Source: Ramlibacter sp.
Lineage (GTDB): Bacteria > Pseudomonadota > Gammaproteobacteria > Burkholderiales > Burkholderiaceae_C
Assembly (NCBI GenBank): GCA_028292185.1
Contig: JAQGMT010000003.1
Location: forward strand, 1 to 28,161
Length of the DNA stretch: 28,161 nt
Reading direction: 5' to 3'
Positions within the stretch are counted from its first letter, which is position 1, and every line of letters begins with the position of its first letter. Positions 23,552 to 28,161 of this stretch are shown here, in pieces. The translations under genes and the position numbers were made by a program. A model generated the notes under the pieces. That model was not told the origin of the DNA. It searched no databases and worked only from the letters and a program-made list of their open reading frames with translations.

Positions 23552-23568
23552 CGAAGTATTGCCGAGCT

Positions 23569-23597
23569 TTGGCCACCCCGCGGTTGCGTGCTAAAAC
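23569..23597 (+). promoter_or_regulatory. Putative extended -10 promoter for the histidine kinase
   Basis: TTGGCC (23569-23574), a 17-base spacer and TAAAAC (23592-23597), each four of six to consensus, with an extended TG at 23589-23590. Transcription would start near 23604, ahead of a hairpin and the TTG start at 23653. This is a visual match only. Confidence 0.4.
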
Positions 23598-23608
23598 CTT
23601 TGTCTCAG

Positions 23609-23633
23609 GTTCCGCCGCCACGAGCCGCGGAAC
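23609..23633 (+). repeat. Seven-base-pair hairpin in the leader of the histidine kinase gene
   Basis: GTTCCGC (23609-23615) pairs perfectly with GCGGAAC (23627-23633) across an 11-base loop. It ends eight bases before the AAGGGA ribosome site. There is no following T-run, so it is not a standard terminator. It could be an operator or an mRNA structure. Confidence 0.55.
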
Positions 23634-23652
23634 GGGTACGAAGGGACTTCAA

Positions 23653-25641
23653 TTGGGTTTGGCATCGGCCTATCCGCAAGCTACTGTCGATGATCTTGAG
23701 CTGCGCCAAGCCCAGGCGGCAGCGCGCGACGCCGAGCTGCGCTATCGCGCGATCGTCGATTCGGCGTTCGATGCCATCCTGGCAATCGACGAACGTGGGC
23801 TGCTGACCGAGTTCAATCCCGCGGCCGAGACCCTGTTCGGCCGGGCGCGCGCCGAAGTCATCGGCCGCGACTTGTGCGAGACGATCTTTCCGCCCGCCGT
23901 GCGCGACGAGCAACGCCGGGCGATGGCGGCCCATCGTGACTCGATCCACGCCGGCAAGACCGGTGTCCGCTGGGAACTTTCCGCGCTGCATTCGAGCGGC
24001 TGGGAGTTCCGCATCGAACTCCGCCTGAGCCGCCTCCCCGGCACCTTGCCGCGCTTCACTGCAATCATCCGCGACCTCGCCGCACCCAATGGCGCCGGTC
24101 CGCAGCCCCAGAACCTGGCTTCCCACTTGCGCGCATCGGAGTCGCAATACCGCTCGCTGTTCGTCGACAATCCGCAGCCGATGTACGTTTACGATCCGCA
24201 GTCGCTGCGCTTTCTGGCGGTGAATTCAGCGGCAGTCGCGCAATACGGCTTCAGCGAGGCCGAGTTCCTGGCGCTCACCTTGCCCGACTTGCATCCCGCC
24301 GCCGACCGGCCGGCCTTGCGAGACAAGCTCCTGAGCCGGCCGAATCGCGGTCAGCAGCGTCTCCATGTGAGCCACCAGCACACCAGTGGCGAGTTGATGG
24401 AAATCGAGTGCTTCGCCAACGACATCGTGTTCCAGGGCAAGCCGGCGCGAGTGGTGCTGGCGATCGACGTCACCGAACACCGCCGCGCCGCCCTCGATCT
24501 GCGCCGCAGCGAGGCCCGTTTTCGCGACCTGACCGAGCTGTCGGCGGACTGGTTCTGGGAGCAGGACGAGAACTTCCGCTTCGTCGGCATGAAGGGCAGC
24601 CCGTTTCCGCTGCTGGTGCCGCCGTACAGCAACATCCTGGGCAAGACGCGCTGGGAGATGCCCGGCTCGCCCGTGCAAGGCGGCTGGGAGGATCACCGCC
24701 GCGTGCTCGAATGCCACGAGCCCTTTCAAGAATTCGAAGTGCAGCGCATCGGCGAGGACGGCCAGCCGCTGGTGCTGAGTTTGAGCGGGGCGCCGGTGTT
24801 CGACGATGACGGCCGCTTCAGCGGCTATCGCGGTGTCGGCCGGGACGTCACCGAGCGGCGCCGGGCCGAACAGGAAGTGGAGCGCCTCAACGCCGAACTG
24901 GAGGAGCGGGTCAAGCAGCGAACCGCGGAACTGGAGGCCGTGAACGCGGAGCTCGAAGCGTTTTCGTATTCCATCGCGCACGACCTGCGCTCGCCACTCA
25001 CCTCCATCGACGGCTTCAGCCACACACTGGACGAGCTCTACGGCCAGGTGCTGGGCGATCCCGGACGGCACTACCTCAGTCGCATTCGGGCCGGCGTGCG
25101 GCAGATGAGCGATTTGACGGACGCCATGCTGACGCTGGCCCGCCTGTCGCGGGTGAAACTCAGATTCGAGCAGGTGGATCTGGCGGCGCTGGCACGCGCC
25201 ACCATCGCCCAACTGCGCGATGCACAGCCGCAGCGCCAGGCCACGTTCGATGCGCCCGAGCATCTGTATGCGCACGGTGACCCCCGGTTGCTGGCGCAGG
25301 TGGTCGCCAACCTGGTGGGAAACGCGTGGAAGTTCTCGGGCAACAAACCCGAAACGCGGATCACCGTCGGCAGCCGCACGAGCGAGGCAGGCGAGACGGT
25401 GTACTACGTGGCCGATTGCGGTGCCGGCTTCGACATGGCGTACGCCGCGCGGCTGTTCGGCGCATTCCAGCGGCTGCATGCGTCCAGTGAGTTCGAGGGC
25501 ACCGGCATCGGCCTGGCGCTGGTGCAAAAAATCTTGCTGCGCCACGGTGGCCGCATCTGGGCCGAGTCGCGGCCCGGCAGCGGCGCAACTTTCTTCTTCA
25601 CCATAGCCCGCGAACCCGCGTCCGATTCCACGGCGGGATAA
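23653..25641 (+). CDS. Three-PAS-domain hybrid-free sensor histidine kinase
   Basis: 662-residue kinase without membrane helices or a receiver domain, so a cytoplasmic sensor. Domains by my numbering: PAS 1 at 28-141, PAS 2 at 163-276, PAS 3 at 287-402, a coiled coil 403-437, HisKA with phospho-acceptor H443 in SYSIAHDLRSPLTSIDGF, and HATPase_c with the N box NLVGNAWKFSG (553-563), G1 DCGAGFD (588-594), F box FGAFQRLH and G2 GTGIGLALV. The last blocks are of the type seen in bacteriophytochrome-like kinases. No PAS cofactor ligand is obvious. The start TTG at 23653 follows AAGGGA at 23641-23646; an upstream in-frame TTG at 23569 lies in the putative promoter and is rejected. No response regulator gene is nearby. 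Confidence 0.9.
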   Translation: MGLASAYPQATVDDLELRQAQAAARDAELRYRAIVDSAFDAILAIDERGLLTEFNPAAETLFGRARAEVIGRDLCETIFPPAVRDEQRRAMAAHRDSIHAGKTGVRWELSALHSSGWEFRIELRLSRLPGTLPRFTAIIRDLAAPNGAGPQPQNLASHLRASESQYRSLFVDNPQPMYVYDPQSLRFLAVNSAAVAQYGFSEAEFLALTLPDLHPAADRPALRDKLLSRPNRGQQRLHVSHQHTSGELMEIECFANDIVFQGKPARVVLAIDVTEHRRAALDLRRSEARFRDLTELSADWFWEQDENFRFVGMKGSPFPLLVPPYSNILGKTRWEMPGSPVQGGWEDHRRVLECHEPFQEFEVQRIGEDGQPLVLSLSGAPVFDDDGRFSGYRGVGRDVTERRRAEQEVERLNAELEERVKQRTAELEAVNAELEAFSYSIAHDLRSPLTSIDGFSHTLDELYGQVLGDPGRHYLSRIRAGVRQMSDLTDAMLTLARLSRVKLRFEQVDLAALARATIAQLRDAQPQRQATFDAPEHLYAHGDPRLLAQVVANLVGNAWKFSGNKPETRITVGSRTSEAGETVYYVADCGAGFDMAYAARLFGAFQRLHASSEFEGTGIGLALVQKILLRHGGRIWAESRPGSGATFFFTIAREPASDSTAG

Positions 25642-25650
25642 ACTGGCCGC

Positions 25651-25869
25651 GTGCACGAAACGCCTCCCGCCGCGGCCGCGCTTTGTCCCTTATGCGGGCA
25701 GCCCAACGCATGCGCCAGCGCTTCGCAGCGCAACGCCGGCGGCGCGGAGCCTCCTTGCTGGTGCACCCAGGTCAAGTTCAGCGTGGAGCTGCTCGAAAGG
25801 GTGCCGGACGCGGCGCGCGGACGGGTGTGCATCTGCCGCGCCTGCGCGAGTCGCACGAGCAAGGCTTAG
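25651..25869 (+). CDS. Cysteine-rich CWC family mini-protein
   Basis: 72 residues with the CWC pattern: CPLCGQPNAC near the N-terminus, PPCWCTQ in the middle, and VCICRACA near the C-terminus, giving eight cysteines arranged in pairs. The family (Cys_rich_CWC) likely binds a metal such as zinc; its function is not known. The start is GTG at 25651, nine bases after the kinase stop, which suggests cotranscription. The 44-base gap to the amidotransferase gene holds nothing obvious. The small size and Cys pairs rule out a shadow reading frame. Confidence 0.85.
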   Translation: MHETPPAAAALCPLCGQPNACASASQRNAGGAEPPCWCTQVKFSVELLERVPDAARGRVCICRACASRTSKA

Positions 25870-25913
25870 CCTGGAACACGCCCGCACCGTTGCGAAGAGG
25901 CCAGAATAGCGCC

Positions 25914-26678
25914 ATGTGCCAGCTGCTTGGAATGAACTGCAATACGCCCACCGATGTGACGTTCAGCTTCACCGGATTTGCCCAGCGCGGCGGGCGCACG
26001 GATCATCATGCGGACGGTTGGGGCATCGCGTTCTTCGAAGGCGCGGGGCTGCGGCATTTCGTCGATCACCAGCCGGCCTGCGACTCGCCGGTGGCCGAGC
26101 TGATCAGCCGCTACCCGATCAAGAGCCACAACGTCATCGCCCACATCCGCAAGGCCACGCAAGGCGCGGTGGCGCTGGAAAACTGCCACCCGTTCGTGCG
26201 CGAGCTCTGGGGCCGCTACTGGGTGTTCGCCCACAACGGCAACCTCGAGAATTTTCACCCGCGCATCCATTCCAGCTTTCGCCCGGTGGGCGAGACCGAC
26301 AGTGAGCGCGCATTCTGCTGGCTGATGCAGGAGCTGGCCAAGTCGCATGCGGGTGTGCCGAGCGTGCAGGAGCTGACGCTGACGCTGCGCGAACTCACGC
26401 CGCGCATCGCGCGACATGGCCCGTTCAACTTCCTGCTCTCCAACGGCCAGGCCTTGTGGGCGCATTGCTCCACCAACCTGTTCTTCGTCGAGCGCAAGCA
26501 TCCGTTTGCGCATGCCCACCTGGCCGACGAAGACCTGAGCATTGATTTCGCGCGCACCACCACGCCGCAGGACCGGGTGGCCGTGGTGGTCACGGCGCCG
26601 CTCACCACGAACGAAATCTGGACTGCGTTCGAGCCCGGGCAGTTGCGGGCCTTCGTCGACGGCGAAGTGGCTGGCTAG
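25914..26678 (+). CDS. Class II glutamine amidotransferase (YafJ-like)
   Basis: 254-residue Ntn-type amidotransferase domain that hydrolyses an amide, typically glutamine, with an N-terminal Cys nucleophile. Seen: C2 after the initiator Met in MCQLLGMNCNTP, RGGRTDHHADGWGIAFFEG, the oxyanion and substrate segment HIRKATQG, HNGNLENFHP, and GETDSERAFCWLM. Related EgtC is a gamma-glutamyl hydrolase in ergothioneine synthesis; other members are of unknown role. It stands alone, without a synthase domain. It faces gshB, and the two stop codons share bases (cTAg at 26675-26678), so it may act on gamma-glutamyl compounds. That is inference from context. Confidence 0.93.
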   Translation: MCQLLGMNCNTPTDVTFSFTGFAQRGGRTDHHADGWGIAFFEGAGLRHFVDHQPACDSPVAELISRYPIKSHNVIAHIRKATQGAVALENCHPFVRELWGRYWVFAHNGNLENFHPRIHSSFRPVGETDSERAFCWLMQELAKSHAGVPSVQELTLTLRELTPRIARHGPFNFLLSNGQALWAHCSTNLFFVERKHPFAHAHLADEDLSIDFARTTTPQDRVAVVVTAPLTTNEIWTAFEPGQLRAFVDGEVAG

Positions 26679-27622
26679 GCGGCCAGTGCGGCCTCGACGG
26701 CATCGATGAACATCGCCGGCACATCGAAGCCGGTCTGCTCGGTGATTTCCTGAAAGCAGGTGGGACTGGTGACGTTGATCTCCGTCAGCCAGTCCCCGAT
26801 CACGTCCAGCCCGACCAGCAGCAGGCCGCGCGCGGCGAGCACCGGCCCGAGCGCCCGCGCAATCTCGAGGTCCCGCGCGCTGAGCGGCTGCGCCACACCC
26901 TTGCCGCCGGCCGCCAGGTTGCCGCGGATTTCGCTGCCCTGCGGAATGCGGGCCAGGCTGTAAGGGACCGGCACTCCGCCGATCACCAGCACTCGCTTGT
27001 CGCCTTGCACGATCTCCGGCACGTAGCGCTGCACCATGATCGTCGTCGCGCCCTCTTGATTGAGCGTCTCGATGATCGAGCCGAGATTCAGGCCATCGGG
27101 CCCGACGCGGAAGATGCCCATGCCCCCCATCCCATCCAGCGGCTTCAGGATGATGTCCCGGTGCTGGGCGTGAAATACACGAACGGCGTCGGCGTTGCGC
27201 GTCACCAGCGTCGGACTGGTGAATTGCGCGAATTCCATGATGGCCAGCTTCTCGGGATGATTGCGCAGCGCCCCCGGCTTGTTGAACACCCGCGTGCCTT
27301 CGCGCTCGGCCTGCTCGAGCAAGTGCGTCGCGTAGAAGTATTCGCTGTCGAACGGCGGGTCCTTGCGCATCAGCACCGCGTCGAACTCCTTCAGCGCCTT
27401 CATCGGTGTGCCGGTCTGCTGGAACCACGCGTGGGCGTCGCCCGTCAAGGTGATCTCCCGCACCGAGGCCTTGACCACGTCGCCGGACTGCCACGCCAGG
27501 TCTTGCGGCCCGCAGGCGCACACCCGATGGCCACGCCGCTGCGCTTCGCGCATCATCGAGAACGTCGTGTCCTTGTAGATCTTGAAAGTTTCCAGCGGGT
27601 CGGCGACAAACAGGATGTTCAT
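26675..27622 (-). CDS. gshB: Glutathione synthetase
   Basis: ATP-grasp ligase joining gamma-glutamylcysteine and glycine to form glutathione. 315 residues, the normal bacterial length. Seen: MNILFVADPLETFKIYKDTTFSMM at the N-terminus, MRKDPPFDSEYFYATHLLE (85-103), the ATP loop KPLDGMGGMGIFRV (160-173), QRYVPEIVQGDKRVLVIGG, and DVIGDWLTEINVTSPT near the C-terminus. It starts 15 bases after the kup stop with only a weak ribosome site, so it is probably cotranscribed with kup. The more usual gshA is not in the window and may lie beyond kup. The 3' end overlaps that of the convergent amidotransferase gene. Confidence 0.98.
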   Translation of the reverse strand: MNILFVADPLETFKIYKDTTFSMMREAQRRGHRVCACGPQDLAWQSGDVVKASVREITLTGDAHAWFQQTGTPMKALKEFDAVLMRKDPPFDSEYFYATHLLEQAEREGTRVFNKPGALRNHPEKLAIMEFAQFTSPTLVTRNADAVRVFHAQHRDIILKPLDGMGGMGIFRVGPDGLNLGSIIETLNQEGATTIMVQRYVPEIVQGDKRVLVIGGVPVPYSLARIPQGSEIRGNLAAGGKGVAQPLSARDLEIARALGPVLAARGLLLVGLDVIGDWLTEINVTSPTCFQEITEQTGFDVPAMFIDAVEAALAA

Positions 27623-27637
27623 GCGGCAAATTCTCGG

Positions 27638-28161
27638 CTAAATCTCGATCTTGGACCCGAGCTCCACCACCGAGTTGTTCGGCAGCCGCAGGAAATCCGC
27701 CGCGCCACTCGCGTTGTGGTGCATCTGGGCGAACAGCTTTTCCCGCCAGGGCGCCATGCCCCCGCCGATGGTCGGAATGACGGTGTCGCGCGACAGGAAG
27801 TAGCTGGTCTTCATGCGCTCGATCTCGCAACCGTGGCCGCGGATCTGCTCCAGGGCGCGCGGCACGTCCGGATCGTTCTTGAAGCCGTAGTGCAGGGTCA
27901 CCTGCCAGCAGCTGTGTCCCAGGGTCTGGATTTCCACGCGCCGGTTGATCCCCACCCAGGGGACCTCGTGACTGCGCACCGTGACGAACAGGTTGTGCTC
28001 GTGCAGCACCTTGTTGTGCTTGAGGTTGTGCAGCAGCGCATTCGGCACCGTGCCCGGCTCGGCCGTCAGGAACACCGCCGTGCCCTCCACCCGTGTCGGC
28101 GGAGTGACGAAGACCGCTTCCAGAAATTCCTTCAGGTCGATCGCATCGGCCCTGAGTTTTT
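27638..28161 (-). CDS. kup: Low-affinity potassium transporter Kup, C-terminal part (5' end beyond window)
   Basis: Only the last 173 residues are visible; the membrane part lies to the right of the window. This is the cytoplasmic C-terminal domain of the KUP/HAK/KT family. Seen: TRVEGTAVFLTAEPGTVPNALLHNLKHNKVLHEHNLFVTV, VPWVGINRRVEI, HYGFKNDPDVPRALEQI, TSYFLSRDTVIPT, WREKLFAQMHHNASGAADFLRLPNNSVVELGSKIEI. The reading frame is open from the right edge (first full codon 28157-28159). Kup proteins are K+/H+ symporters important at acid pH. It is the upstream neighbour of gshB by 15 bases. Confidence 0.95.
   Translation of the reverse strand, partial: KLRADAIDLKEFLEAVFVTPPTRVEGTAVFLTAEPGTVPNALLHNLKHNKVLHEHNLFVTVRSHEVPWVGINRRVEIQTLGHSCWQVTLHYGFKNDPDVPRALEQIRGHGCEIERMKTSYFLSRDTVIPTIGGGMAPWREKLFAQMHHNASGAADFLRLPNNSVVELGSKIEI

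Noticed and set aside
23569..23652. 28-residue N-terminal extension of the histidine kinase from TTG 23569
   Set aside because: No ribosome site, it overlaps a plausible promoter, and the composition looks non-coding; TTG 23653 has AAGGGA at good spacing.
25866..27830. A 654-codon minus-strand open frame spanning the amidotransferase, gshB and kup end
   Set aside because: It crosses three clear genes in the wrong frames and has Arg/Gly/Ala-rich composition.
1..28161. CRISPR arrays, tRNAs, rRNAs, insertion sequences, prophage genes
   Set aside because: None seen: no regularly spaced repeats, no cloverleaf-like segments noticed, no transposase, integrase or phage structural motifs.

Overview
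The window is chromosomal DNA of a GC-rich betaproteobacterium of the order Burkholderiales, most likely the family Comamonadaceae. This is inferred from the high GC content, the GC-rich third codon positions, the gene neighbourhoods (lptA-lptB-rpoN, argS-SPOR protein-dsbA, apaG next to rpe, kup-gshB) and a GC-rich intergenic hairpin element. Nothing in the sequence names a species. I see no rRNA, tRNA, CRISPR array, phage gene or insertion sequence. It reads as ordinary, densely packed core and near-core genome.

Layout. (1) 3-2687: a large HPII-type catalase gene (minus strand, cut by the left edge) preceded by a 40-residue membrane peptide gene. A 238-base spacer rich in inverted repeats follows, then a small hydrophilic protein of unknown function. 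(2) 2677-3360: rpe on the minus strand. (3) 3413-10849: nine tightly packed plus-strand genes, several overlapping by 4-8 bases. They are apaG, a CPA2-type cation/proton antiporter, a YbdK-type glutamate-cysteine ligase, thiL, a secreted SNase-like nuclease, pgpA, pncC, an NTF2-like protein and a membrane-anchored FMN/Fe-S glutamate-synthase-like oxidoreductase. (4) 10860-19271: two minus-strand groups. DUF2214 protein-argS-SPOR-dsbA runs into lptA-lptB, then a REP-like hairpin element, then rpoN-RNA methyltransferase-PIN nuclease. (5) 19274-20476: a CoA-transferase on the minus strand, divergent from (6) 20623-23551: an L-2-haloacid dehalogenase and malate synthase G. (7) 23653-26678: a three-PAS histidine kinase with its own plausible promoter, a CWC cysteine-rich mini-protein and a class II glutamine amidotransferase. 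(8) 26675-28161: gshB and the 3' end of kup on the minus strand.

Functional threads. Two separate loci pair a monovalent-cation transporter with a thiol-synthesis enzyme: antiporter with ybdK, and kup with gshB. The dehalogenase-glcB pair would make a route from 2-haloacetates through glycolate and glyoxylate to malate if a glycolate oxidase is present elsewhere. The lptA-lptB-rpoN block lacks the usual lptC in front of lptA; dsbA sits there instead. The most interesting unexplained elements are the repeat-rich spacer at 2150-2387, the REP-like element at 14142-14211, and the PIN nuclease coupled to an rRNA-methyltransferase-like gene with no antitoxin. I found no clear evidence of a wholly new multi-gene system.
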